This document shows positions 1-6,433 of a stretch of DNA of 10,563 bases, in pieces. The stretch's first letter is position 1; each line of letters opens with the position of its first letter. A program made the translations under genes and the position numbers. The DNA comes from JBEKDJ01 sp050014415 (GTDB lineage Bacteria > Desulfobacterota > BSN033 > UBA1163), in assembly GCA_050014415.1 (NCBI GenBank), contig JBEKDJ010000155.1, forward strand, positions 1 through 10,563. The letters run 5' to 3'. Under the pieces are notes generated by a model. That model did not search any database. It saw nothing but the letters and a program-made list of their open reading frames with translations, and had not been told where the DNA came from.

Positions 1-63
1 CTTGCCAGAACCCGCTGGGGCTACCGAGCCGAGAAAGATGAAGGTATGATATTCGGACAGTAA
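1..63 (+). CDS. Possible 3' end of a gene entering from the left edge
   Basis: Frame 1 is open from the first base to a TAA at 61-63 and reads LARTRWGYRAEKDEGMIFGQ. The product is not recognisable. Support is circumstantial: hairpins followed by T-runs begin directly after the stop, as expected at the end of a transcription unit. All three forward frames stay open for at least a dozen codons here, so the openness alone proves nothing. The 20 residues are too few for a family call. Confidence 0.3.
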   Translation, partial: LARTRWGYRAEKDEGMIFGQ

Positions 64-114
64 CTTTTGGGCAGCTGAAAAATGCCCCAAAGATTGCAGC
101 TATCTGCAGTTTTT
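64..114 (+). terminator. Two adjacent stem-loops, possible intrinsic terminator
   Basis: The first dyad pairs 64-73 (CTTTTGGGCA) with 83-92 (TGCCCCAAAG), 9 of 10 positions matching, with a 9-nt loop. The second pairs 93-99 (ATTGCAG) with 104-110 (CTGCAGT), including one G-T pair, around a CTAT loop, and runs directly into TTTT at 111-114. The position just after the stop at 61-63 fits transcription termination of an upstream gene. The second stem is short and only moderately GC-rich. Confidence 0.4.
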
Positions 115-135
115 AGGTCACTTCTAAGCTCCAAC

Positions 136-171
136 AAAAGAGGCAGGATCATGTCTGGCTCTGTCTCTTTT
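136..171 (+). terminator. Strong stem-loop with A-tract and T-tract, possible bidirectional terminator
   Basis: AAAAGAGGCAG (136-146) pairs with CTGTCTCTTTT (161-171) over 11 positions, with a single G-T wobble and a 14-nt loop. The 3' arm ends in four T residues and the 5' arm starts with four A residues, so the structure could act as an intrinsic terminator on either strand. No gene on the minus strand points at it within the window. It may back up the stem-loops at 64-114. Confidence 0.45.
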
Positions 172-173
172 CG

Positions 174-194
174 CTGAATACTGAATATCAGGAA
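174..194 (+). repeat. Short heptanucleotide tandem repeat
   Basis: CTGAATA occurs twice back to back (174-180, 181-187), followed by TCAGGAA (188-194), a divergent third unit. It belongs to the same 7-nt-periodic repeat family as the longer patches at 5248-5275, 6079-6113, 6371-6405 and 8455-8517. Confidence 0.5.
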
Positions 195-640
195 TTATGG
201 TTAGGGTTAAACCGTCCGTCTCTTTCTTACATAGTATCTACAAAGGGTGAGGATCGGCCTACTTTAAGGATTGATGGTTTCCGTTAGAAAGAGAGTATAG
301 CGCATTTCTCACCGGCTGGTGTGTAGCGGATGCAGCACAATAGTCAGGTGCAGAAAAATATTCTGTCTCTACGGCTGGATACCTGGGTAGTCATTCTTTG
401 ATAATCTCATCTCCCACCGCTTGGTTACCGGGGCAATTCTACTTATAACTCATGCGTCTATTCAAATGAGCTAAGCAGACCTGATCATACTTTCTCCTGT
501 GTGAGATCAATTGGTTTGTGTGTTTCGTCATTTTTCCACGCCCCTCATGCCCATTTCCCTTTTCTCAAGTATTGCTATAAAGTGCTTATCACATGCATTG
601 ATGGTTAACCCTTTAGGCATCTTATCAAAGTACATCGCGT
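195..640. other. Stretch without a recognisable gene
   Basis: All frames on both strands are broken by frequent stops. The longest reading frames seen are about 30 codons: 548-643 (+), and one on the minus strand starting near 520 with a G-rich stretch upstream. Neither shows a recognisable motif. No tRNA fold, riboswitch or transposon end was recognised. It may be long non-coding upstream sequence or decayed coding sequence. Confidence 0.5.
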
Positions 641-650
641 AAAATGGCTA

Positions 651-678
651 TTGACAAGCTCTCTATTTTATGGATGAT
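651..678 (+). promoter_or_regulatory. Candidate sigma70-type promoter for the 757 gene
   Basis: A perfect -35 hexamer TTGACA (651-656) is followed after 16 bp by GATGAT (673-678), which matches four of six positions of the -10 consensus. Initiation near 685 would leave an untranslated leader of about 70 nt. That leader contains a small hairpin, CACGG (697-701) with CCGTG (707-711). The poor -10 keeps confidence moderate. Confidence 0.4.
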
Positions 679-756
679 TAGGGATGTCATTCTCTTCACG
701 GCGAGACCGTGTCGTCCTGAGAAGAAAACTTTGTGTCTGTCTGAGGGGAAAAGATC

Positions 757-2580
757 ATGTTGAGTTCTAAGAAGCTAATTATTCTTCTGGTAGCCAGCTC
801 CCTCTCCGTTTTCGTGTCACTCCGACCGGCGAGTGCACAATATTCGAGCCTGTTAGAATACTGGTTGAAGAACTTCTACTACCCGCGGAAGCCGATCAAA
901 GAAAAGCCAATCCTCAACAGGGAATTACTGGCCGAGGCGGTCCCCGATGAATGCTTCAACGGAATCGGAAATCCTTATCCCCAAGGCCCTCCCTGTCCGG
1001 ACGGTTCAATTCCAAAGGTAAATCAGGCCTATGTCTGGGCTCTCACGAAACTGAACGATACTCTCTGGTTCGGAACCTACGCAAATCCTCACTGTTTGGC
1101 CATAGGCGCATTCTTTCCTTTACCCCATCAGACATCATCGTGGGTCTGCGAATTTGGCAGGAGCAGCTATCCTGCCCCCATCTCCCTGCCTGATGCGACT
1201 CGGGACTTTAGGCCGCCTAAAATCTATTCGTTCGACACCGCCTCGGGAACTCTCAGCGATCGAACTCCCGTTTCAGGGGTAGCGAAGGATTTAATCGAAA
1301 AGACCTTCGGGATTCGGTCCGCTAGCCATTGGGGTGAGGTCATTTTTCTAGGAGGCCCCTGCTTGAATCCGACTCCTCCTGCACCCCCTGTCGGCGGTGA
1401 AGGAATCAATCTTTTTGCTTTCCATGCCACGACCGGGGAGCTGATAGGGGCAAAAAATCTTCCGGAATATAGTGATATTCGCACATGGGTCGTTGAGAAG
1501 GGGGTTCTTTACGCAGGGGTGAGAAATTCGGAGGGTGGAGGAAGCGTATTGCGCTGGAGGGGAAATCTCGACGATCTCTTTCAATTCGAAGTCGTTGGAA
1601 AACTCGACAGTGAAGCCGCCTCCATGGTCTCCCATCAAGGCCGTCTTTTTGTCACGACCTGGCCTGGTTCGAATGGAGCAACGAGCCTTTATATGAGTCC
1701 TCCAATCCCTGACGAAGGCCTAACGAGCGGCCAACTTGAAAAGTGGTCAAAGGTATGGGATGCAAGGGACTATGAACCCGATCCGGTGACGGCCACTACC
1801 TATTACGGGGGCGCCCTGGCATCGTTTAAAGGATATCTGTATTGGGGCACCCTCCATGCTCCGGGCCAGGGCTTGATGGCGGCCCTGTCAGCTCATGATA
1901 ATCATTTGATCGATCTCGATGAGAACGGCAATGGGGTCCTAGACCTGCAGGAGTTTTCTAACGCGGCCTTGGGGACTTATCGGGCCTTCAGTCTTTTCCG
2001 CGGCAGGAATTTCGGCAGATCGAATCAGAAGGTTCAACTCCTCTACGGTCAGAAATTTTTCCCTGTGTATGATCCGGTCCAAAAGAAATACACCGTCGCG
2101 GATGATACAATCCATCGTAATAGAATGCCCAATCCGTCTCCCAAATGGGGGAAGTCAGGGGTTGGAAATTTTTTCAATGCTTATGTTTGGAGCATGGCCG
2201 TATACAGAAATCATCTCTACATTGGCACCTTTGACTGGCGCCCCTTTTTGGATCAGGAATTCATAGAGGCGATGCTGAAGGGATTTAGCCCGGATGGGTC
2301 GCTGGATTCGGTGATTGAGGAAGTTGTGCCACTGCTTCAGCTGTTGAAATCCGCCATCGACCCCGGAACAGGGGCGGATCTTTATCGAGTCAATGGTCTC
2401 TCGCTGGCTGCGCCTGAATCGGTCCGCGGGCTTGGAAATCCCGTAAACTTTGGAATCCGAACCCTGCTTGCGGACGATGCACTGTATGTCGGGACGGCCA
2501 ATGCGATGAACCTGTTAGCGGATCCGAATGACCATCCCCTTAAGGGTGGGTGGGAGCTCATTCGACTGAAGCGCAAGTGA
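757..2580 (+). CDS. Secreted beta-propeller-like protein with one EF-hand loop, function unknown
   Basis: 607 aa; I do not recognise a named family. A signal peptide is clear: Lys-rich start, hydrophobic core at residues 7-21, and a signal peptidase I site Ala-Ser-Ala before Gln28, so the protein is exported. A recurring strand motif (hydrophobic-Leu-Tyr/Trp-x-Gly-Thr) appears near residues 91-107, 246-254, 290-301, 355-365, 475-491 and 568-580; AYVWALTKLNDTLWFGTY and AYVWSMAVYRNHLYIGTF are the closest pair. This spacing suggests a propeller-type fold, which is inference. Residues 388-399 (DENGNGVLDLQE) fit the EF-hand calcium loop at positions 1, 3, 5, 6, 8, 9 and 12. The ATG has a good ribosome site, GAGGGGA at 743-749. 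There is no membrane anchor after the signal and no catalytic motif I can name. It stands alone, convergent with pbpC. Confidence 0.85.
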   Translation: MLSSKKLIILLVASSLSVFVSLRPASAQYSSLLEYWLKNFYYPRKPIKEKPILNRELLAEAVPDECFNGIGNPYPQGPPCPDGSIPKVNQAYVWALTKLNDTLWFGTYANPHCLAIGAFFPLPHQTSSWVCEFGRSSYPAPISLPDATRDFRPPKIYSFDTASGTLSDRTPVSGVAKDLIEKTFGIRSASHWGEVIFLGGPCLNPTPPAPPVGGEGINLFAFHATTGELIGAKNLPEYSDIRTWVVEKGVLYAGVRNSEGGGSVLRWRGNLDDLFQFEVVGKLDSEAASMVSHQGRLFVTTWPGSNGATSLYMSPPIPDEGLTSGQLEKWSKVWDARDYEPDPVTATTYYGGALASFKGYLYWGTLHAPGQGLMAALSAHDNHLIDLDENGNGVLDLQEFSNAALGTYRAFSLFRGRNFGRSNQKVQLLYGQKFFPVYDPVQKKYTVADDTIHRNRMPNPSPKWGKSGVGNFFNAYVWSMAVYRNHLYIGTFDWRPFLDQEFIEAMLKGFSPDGSLDSVIEEVVPLLQLLKSAIDPGTGADLYRVNGLSLAAPESVRGLGNPVNFGIRTLLADDALYVGTANAMNLLADPNDHPLKGGWELIRLKRK

Positions 2581-2620
2581 GAACCGGCTATTACAAAATA
2601 GAACCCACTCCAAGCATAAC

Positions 2621-2649
2621 CCGTAAAGGAGCAAAGGATCCGTAAAGGA
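2621..2649 (+). repeat. Short direct repeat CCGTAAAGGA
   Basis: The 10-mer CCGTAAAGGA occurs at 2621-2630 and again at 2640-2649, with related CAAAGGA and GTAAGGA sequences between and after them. It lies in the spacer after the secreted-protein gene, and no function is evident. Confidence 0.35.
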
Positions 2650-2666
2650 AGAAGTCAGTAAGGAAA

Positions 2667-2691
2667 CACCCTGATGTATTGGGGTGCTTTT
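2667..2691 (+). terminator. Candidate intrinsic terminator after the secreted-protein gene
   Basis: CACCCT (2667-2672) pairs with GGGGTG (2681-2686) including one T-G pair, with an 8-nt loop, followed by CTTTT (2687-2691). It sits about 90 bp after the stop of the 757-2580 gene, in the spacer between two convergent genes. The stem is short and the T-run is only four bases. A competing pairing of GGGG at 2681-2684 with the CCCCC at 2694-2698 is possible. Confidence 0.45.
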
Positions 2692-2855
2692 GACCCCCTA
2701 AAACCGAGGATATCTTGCCAAGATGTGCTATTTCCAAAAGGCTTCGGTATGAAAAACAAATCAAAGCCCTTCATTTGTTCTGTTTATTATCACTCGAAAT
2801 ATCGCATAGAAGGGTTGAAATTGAAAAACAAGATTTTAAGAAGAAAAAGGTGAGG

Positions 2856-4982
2856 TCAATCCTGATTTACTCTGTCTTCCCCTCTGACTTCAAAATTTAT
2901 GGAGTCGATGATTCGATCTTCTTCATCCACAATGGCGAGGTGATATTTTCCTGCAACGGGAGTCCATGGAATAGCCTTTCCCGCCGTGGCCATTGATGCA
3001 CCATTCAATTTCCATCGGACTCTCCCTTCGTTTGTCTGTGACATGAAGAAGACTATTTGCAGTTCCGTGGGGATATCAGGATCAAGCGCAATGATGGTCC
3101 CTGGCGGGGGGTAGAGGATTCGCTGGTTGAACTGGCCGATGCTCTGATCCTTTGAATTGGGTTCTGTCCCGCGGATGAACCATTCTTCCCTTGAGGATTC
3201 CGTACCATGGGGAGAGGCAATTTTCATCTTCACCAAACCAGGGGGAGGTTCTCTTTTCGGATTTGAATCGCCTTGATGGAGGAAATTCATCATCTCGATC
3301 CAGATGGGAGCAGCTCCGGTTATCCCGCTCACATTCCACATGGGCTCCCCAGAGAAGTTACCTACCCAGACCCCTACGGTGTATCTCCTTGAATAACCGA
3401 TGCACCAGTTATCCCTCATATCCTTGCTGGTACCCGTCTTGACGGCCGTCCAGAAACGGGTGGACAAAGGATTTTCGAGACCGAAGGTAATAGACCGGGC
3501 ATCTCGATCGGATAATATGTCCGAGATGAGAAACACCGCCTCCTTTGAAAATACCTTCCTTCTCTCGGAAACAGTCCCTGCTGTGGCGAACCGGAGTTCC
3601 CTCCACTCTCCCCCATTGGCCAAGGTACGATAGGCATTGACTAGCTCCCATAGGCTCACATCTGCCGATCCCAGGGCGAGAGACGGACCGTAGAAATCGC
3701 CTGATTCATTAAGTCCTTTGATCCCCAGTTGCCGCAGTCTACTCAGAAAAGGTTCTATGCCAGTGAGAGAAAGCGTCTTGACTGCGGGCACATTTAGCGA
3801 TGAAGCCAGAGCCACACGTGAAGTGACCAATCCTCTGAACCGACTGTCATAGTTTCCGGGTTGGTAGATTCCACTTAGGACTCCGACGTCCAAGGGTGTG
3901 TCACCTAAAAGGGAGGCCGGAGTAAGGATATGCCTATCAAAAGCAAGGGCATAAAGGAAGGGTTTCAGAGTTGAACCTGCCTGTCTTTTGGCCTGAAGGC
4001 CATCTAGGAACCGACCATAAGAAGGCTCTCCGCTGTGACTCACATAGGCCAGAATATTCCCTGTGCTGTTCTCCACGGCGAGAATGGCCCCATCCTTAAC
4101 ATTTTGCGATCTCAGAAAAAGGAGATGATGTGTTAGGCGATCAATGGCCAAACGCTGGAGCTTGCGGTCCAGAGTACAGGTGACGGTAGATCCATCTGGC
4201 TGGCCCTGCAACAAGTGCCTGGCGACATGAGGAGCGAGGGCTGCCTGTGGCCGCAGAAAATTAGGCCCTAAAAATACCTGTCTCACCTTAGCATTGATCT
4301 CATCGCCCTCTATTTGCCATTTCATCGATCGACTGAGATATGAAGCCCTTTTGACGACTTCTGCTGAAGAGGCATTTGGAGACCTGATGAGCGAGGCCAG
4401 GATAAGGGACTCAGGTCGATCGAGGCCGTGAGGATCTTTCCCAAACAGCGCCCTCGAGGCTGCGGCAATCCCTTGAAGTTCTCCACGGAATGTAACGAGG
4501 TTGAGGTAGGCTTCGAATATCTCAGCCTTTGCCCAGCTCTTTTCAATCTCCCAAGCGTTTAGGATCTGTCTCTGTTTCTGCCAGATGGATCGCCTTCCCC
4601 TTCTTGATGGGTGCTCTCTATCCAGGATGGAGGCTAACTGCATGGTAATGGTGCTCGCTCCACGAAGACTTTCTGACGTGAGTCCCTGGATCAAGGCAGC
4701 ACCCATCGATCGATAGTCCACTCCTCCATGATCATAGAATCGCTTGTCCTCGGCTTGAATCACCGCATCCTTCAAGGCAGGCGAAATGTTCTTGAGAGAG
4801 GTCCAGTCAAGTCTTCTCCGATGTTTATCCGTCCTTAATTCATGGAGGATTTCTCCATGCCGATCGAGTAAAAGAGAGTCTGATTTGATATAGGACTTCT
4901 GGACCTCCTCATAAGAAGGAAGGGCGTGGGCTGCACTGGCCTTCAAGAAGACCAATAGGGCAAGAAAGAAAAACCTCGTCAT
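2856..4982 (-). CDS. pbpC: Penicillin-binding protein 1C (bifunctional glycosyltransferase/transpeptidase)
   Basis: 708 aa. It polymerises lipid II into glycan strands and cross-links peptides in the periplasm. The N-terminal hydrophobic segment (residues 4-20) ends in Ala-His-Ala, so it may be a cleavable signal rather than the anchor usual in this family. The GT51 glycosyltransferase carries EDKRFYDHGG with catalytic Glu78, GASTITMQL at 108-116, IEKSW at 146-150 and the YLN motif at 159-161. The transpeptidase has Ser337-x-x-Lys340, Ser395-Leu-Asn397 and Lys515-Thr-Gly, all intact. The C-terminal ~90 residues, from PPPGTI onward, match the PBP1C-type C-terminal domain. Length is a little below the ~770 aa of the E. 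coli protein. Start: ATG at 4980-4982 with AGAGAG about 8 nt upstream. The alpha-2-macroglobulin gene that often accompanies pbpC is not in the window. Confidence 0.95.
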   Translation of the reverse strand: MTRFFFLALLVFLKASAAHALPSYEEVQKSYIKSDSLLLDRHGEILHELRTDKHRRRLDWTSLKNISPALKDAVIQAEDKRFYDHGGVDYRSMGAALIQGLTSESLRGASTITMQLASILDREHPSRRGRRSIWQKQRQILNAWEIEKSWAKAEIFEAYLNLVTFRGELQGIAAASRALFGKDPHGLDRPESLILASLIRSPNASSAEVVKRASYLSRSMKWQIEGDEINAKVRQVFLGPNFLRPQAALAPHVARHLLQGQPDGSTVTCTLDRKLQRLAIDRLTHHLLFLRSQNVKDGAILAVENSTGNILAYVSHSGEPSYGRFLDGLQAKRQAGSTLKPFLYALAFDRHILTPASLLGDTPLDVGVLSGIYQPGNYDSRFRGLVTSRVALASSLNVPAVKTLSLTGIEPFLSRLRQLGIKGLNESGDFYGPSLALGSADVSLWELVNAYRTLANGGEWRELRFATAGTVSERRKVFSKEAVFLISDILSDRDARSITFGLENPLSTRFWTAVKTGTSKDMRDNWCIGYSRRYTVGVWVGNFSGEPMWNVSGITGAAPIWIEMMNFLHQGDSNPKREPPPGLVKMKIASPHGTESSREEWFIRGTEPNSKDQSIGQFNQRILYPPPGTIIALDPDIPTELQIVFFMSQTNEGRVRWKLNGASMATAGKAIPWTPVAGKYHLAIVDEEDRIIDSINFEVRGEDRVNQD

Positions 4983-5123
4983 TCGTGTGACTCTCTTTTC
5001 ATTGAATAAACCTTAACGCTGCATTCGACCGGTAGTTGATTGTACGCCTAATACCTTAGGATGCGGCCTTCCATAAGCCTTCCGGGTAATATGCGATTCC
5101 AGCCAAAGTGACCTTCTTTTTAT

Positions 5124-5151
5124 ATAATAGAGCCAACGCCATTCTTCACAA
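5124..5151 (-). promoter_or_regulatory. Candidate promoter for pbpC
   Basis: On the minus strand TTGTGA (5151-5146) is followed after 16 bp by TATTAT (5129-5124), matching four of six and five of six consensus positions. Initiation near 5117 would give a leader of about 135 nt before the pbpC ATG. The AT-rich tract also reads TATAAT on the plus strand at 5123-5128, but no -35 is visible for that orientation. Confidence 0.4.
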
Positions 5152-5247
5152 TATGTCCTGAGAAACTTATATCAAAACCTGGGAGTCCTTGTCAATTTGT
5201 GAAAGCCCATCAAAATACCTCGCTTGGAGAGGCGAAGTATGTCGAAT

Positions 5248-5275
5248 GTCTGGAGTCTGTGGTCTGACGTCTGAA
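5248..5275 (+). repeat. Heptanucleotide tandem repeat, four GTCTGNN units
   Basis: GTCTG recurs at 5248, 5255, 5262 and 5269, exactly 7 nt apart, with variable positions 6-7 (GA, TG, AC, AA). It lies in the divergent spacer, upstream of the UPF0280 promoter. Confidence 0.65.
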
Positions 5276-5291
5276 TCATTCGTAGGTTTAA

Positions 5292-5321
5292 TTGACGGTA
5301 AATGTGCTTGGGTATTATAAT
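5292..5321 (+). promoter_or_regulatory. Strong sigma70-type promoter for the UPF0280 gene
   Basis: TTGACG (5292-5297; five of six consensus bases) and a perfect TATAAT (5316-5321) are separated by 18 bp. Expected initiation near 5328 leaves only about 14 nt before the ATG at 5342, or 23 nt before the in-frame ATG at 5351. Confidence 0.6.
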
Positions 5322-5341
5322 GCCTGTACTATTTATCAGCT

Positions 5342-6073
5342 ATGATTTCTATGTACGAAGAACGGACCTACCGAGATTTGGTGAAAACGGATGACCTTGT
5401 CAGGTTTGAGGTCATTGTCAAAGAGACAGATCTCCTTGTGCGGGCGGAAAGGGATCTCTCGGCCGAAGCCAGAGAATCAGTGCTAAGATATCGTCACCAA
5501 CTTGAAACTTACATTGCGATGAATCCAGAATTCCAGACGAGCCTTATCCCTACAAAGGATGATCCCCGTGTGCCGGAGATCATTCAAGAGATGGTGCGGA
5601 CTTCCCGAATCGCCAATGTCGGCCCGATGGCCGCTGTCGCAGGAGCGATGGCTGAGATGGTTTCAAAGGACCTGCTCAAGCTCTCGCAAGAGGTGATCGT
5701 TGAGAACGGCGGGGATATCTATCTTTCCACGTCAAAGGAGCGGACTGTTGGAATCTATGCAGGCCGTTCCCCCCTGAGCCTTAAGATCGGGATTCTGATT
5801 AAGCCTGAAGAGACGCCTCTTGGCATCTGCACCTCATCGGGAACCGTTGGCCACTCCCTCAGTTTTGGGAAAGCAGATGCGGTCTGCGTCCTTTCTAAGT
5901 CCGCAGCCCTTGCCGATGCGGCAGCGACCGCCGTTGGAAATGTCATTCAGGGGAAGAAGGATATCGAAAAGGGCCTGGAAAGAGGAAAAGAGATCGAGGG
6001 CATATTGGGAACGCTCATCATCGTGGGAGAAAAGATGGGTGTTTGGGGAAATATCACCCTGACACAACTTTAG
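5342..6073 (+). CDS. UPF0280 family protein (ApbE-like fold)
   Basis: 243 aa, close to full length for UPF0280, a family of unknown function related in fold to the ApbE FMN transferases. The recognisable blocks are NVGPMAAVAGAMAE (92-105), VENGGDIYL (120-128) and GICTSSGTVGHSLSFGKADA (161-180), followed by the Ala/Asp-rich ADAAATAVGN (191-200). The last two correspond to the ApbE-type glycine/serine loop and the ADA(L)ATA helix. No signal peptide or lipobox is present, so it is probably cytoplasmic, unlike exported ApbE. The start is uncertain: ATG 5342 and ATG 5351 are both in frame and neither has a Shine-Dalgarno sequence. A strong promoter lies close upstream. The gene is separated by 360 bp from the mtaB cluster, so it is probably a separate unit. 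Biochemical activity is not known to me. Confidence 0.88.
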   Translation: MISMYEERTYRDLVKTDDLVRFEVIVKETDLLVRAERDLSAEARESVLRYRHQLETYIAMNPEFQTSLIPTKDDPRVPEIIQEMVRTSRIANVGPMAAVAGAMAEMVSKDLLKLSQEVIVENGGDIYLSTSKERTVGIYAGRSPLSLKIGILIKPEETPLGICTSSGTVGHSLSFGKADAVCVLSKSAALADAAATAVGNVIQGKKDIEKGLERGKEIEGILGTLIIVGEKMGVWGNITLTQL

Positions 6074-6078
6074 GTACA

Positions 6079-6113
6079 TTAGAATTCAGAAATCAGTAGC
6101 CAGAATCCAGAAT
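6079..6113 (+). repeat. Heptanucleotide tandem repeat, five units
   Basis: Five successive 7-mers start at 6079, 6086, 6093, 6100 and 6107, with approximate consensus YCAGAAT. The last two are identical CCAGAAT units. The array begins six bases after the UPF0280 stop codon and faces the inverse array at 6371-6405. Confidence 0.65.
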
Positions 6114-6155
6114 AGAAATGATTAGATTCTGGGGATTTTTGCAGGTTATTTTTTT

Positions 6156-6362
6156 CTAAATTGAGCGATTCTACGATTGAAGCATTTAAGATTGTCATTC
6201 CCGCGGAGGCGGGAATCCAGAAAACAAGCCAAGAACCTGGATTCCTGTTTTCACAGGAATGACAGGGTTCTATTTCACTCATTGGGTGGATAACTGATGC
6301 GATTGAGAAGGGTTTAATTTGAATACTTTCCTCATTTTGATCCAAAATATCGCTCAAATTAG
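6156..6362. repeat. Long-range inverted repeat, 14-nt arms flanking the palindromic element
   Basis: CTAAATTGAGCGAT (6156-6169) and ATCGCTCAAATTAG (6349-6362) are inverse complements at 13 of 14 positions. They enclose about 180 bp containing the element at 6194-6263. They could be the ends of a small insertion or of a nested element; no flanking target duplication was identified. Confidence 0.5.
6194..6263. repeat. REP/MITE-like palindromic element made of two hairpins
   Basis: Two 27-nt arms, 6194-6220 and 6237-6263, are imperfect inverse complements around a 16-nt centre. Each arm is itself a hairpin: ATTCCCGC/GCGGGAAT (6197-6204 with 6209-6216) and ATTCCTGT/ACAGGAAT (6241-6248 with 6253-6260). 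The outer ends read GTCATTCC and GGAATGAC. This matches a widespread type of dispersed intergenic repeat, known from its spurious translation containing FWIPASAGMT. It encodes nothing. Confidence 0.85.
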
Positions 6363-6370
6363 GTTTTTGT

Positions 6371-6405
6371 ATTCTGAATGTTGACTCCTGGATGCTGGAT
6401 TCTCA
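6371..6405 (-). repeat. Heptanucleotide tandem repeat, five units, inverse orientation
   Basis: Five 7-mers start at 6371, 6378, 6385, 6392 and 6399 (plus-strand form near ATTCTGG). On the minus strand they read close to YCAGAAT, the same unit as the array at 6079-6113, so the two arrays face each other across the spacer. Confidence 0.6.
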
Positions 6406-6409
6406 GAAT
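6381..6409 (+). promoter_or_regulatory. Weak candidate promoter for mtaB-rnc, inside the heptad array
   Basis: TTGACT (6381-6386, five of six) and CAGAAT (6404-6409, four of six) are 17 bp apart. Initiation near 6416 would leave about 18 nt before the mtaB ATG. The hexamers are largely composed of repeat units, so the match may be coincidental. Confidence 0.3.
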
Positions 6410-6433
6410 TGAAAAATACGCTTGGATAGAACG

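Larger units (their letters stand above)
4983..5341. other. Divergent intergenic region between pbpC and the UPF0280 gene
   Basis: This 359-bp spacer holds candidate promoters on both strands, a heptad repeat patch (5248-5275) and two small dyads. One dyad pairs CCTAA (5047-5051) with TTAGG (5056-5060). The other pairs TACCTCGC (5216-5223) with GCGAAGTA (5232-5239), one mismatch, 8-nt loop. The predicted pbpC leader would be about 130 nt; no known riboswitch was recognised in it. No coding sequence is apparent. Confidence 0.6.
6074..6433. other. Repeat-filled spacer between the UPF0280 gene and mtaB
   Basis: No gene is supported in these 360 bp. From left to right they hold a heptad array (6079-6113), one arm of a 14-nt inverted repeat (6156-6169), a double-hairpin palindromic element (6194-6263), the second arm (6349-6362), and an inversely oriented heptad array (6371-6405). 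No terminator of convincing strength was seen for the UPF0280 gene. Confidence 0.6.

Noticed and set aside
431..523. 30-codon minus-strand frame (begins MTKHTNQ)
   Set aside because: It is very short and matches nothing I recognise; a G-rich stretch upstream of the ATG is not enough support.
2715..2996. 93-codon plus-strand frame at the pbpC 3' end
   Set aside because: Half of it is antisense to well-supported pbpC codons, and the rest is low-complexity Lys-rich sequence without a ribosome site.
5041..5110. Riboswitch or structured leader upstream of pbpC
   Set aside because: It contains only small dyads and a GCCTTCC direct repeat; no conserved riboswitch core was recognised.
6079..6357. 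Minus-strand 92-codon frame in the spacer before mtaB
   Set aside because: It translates the palindromic repeat (FWIPASAGMT and the inverse arm) and the heptad array, a familiar artefact rather than a protein.
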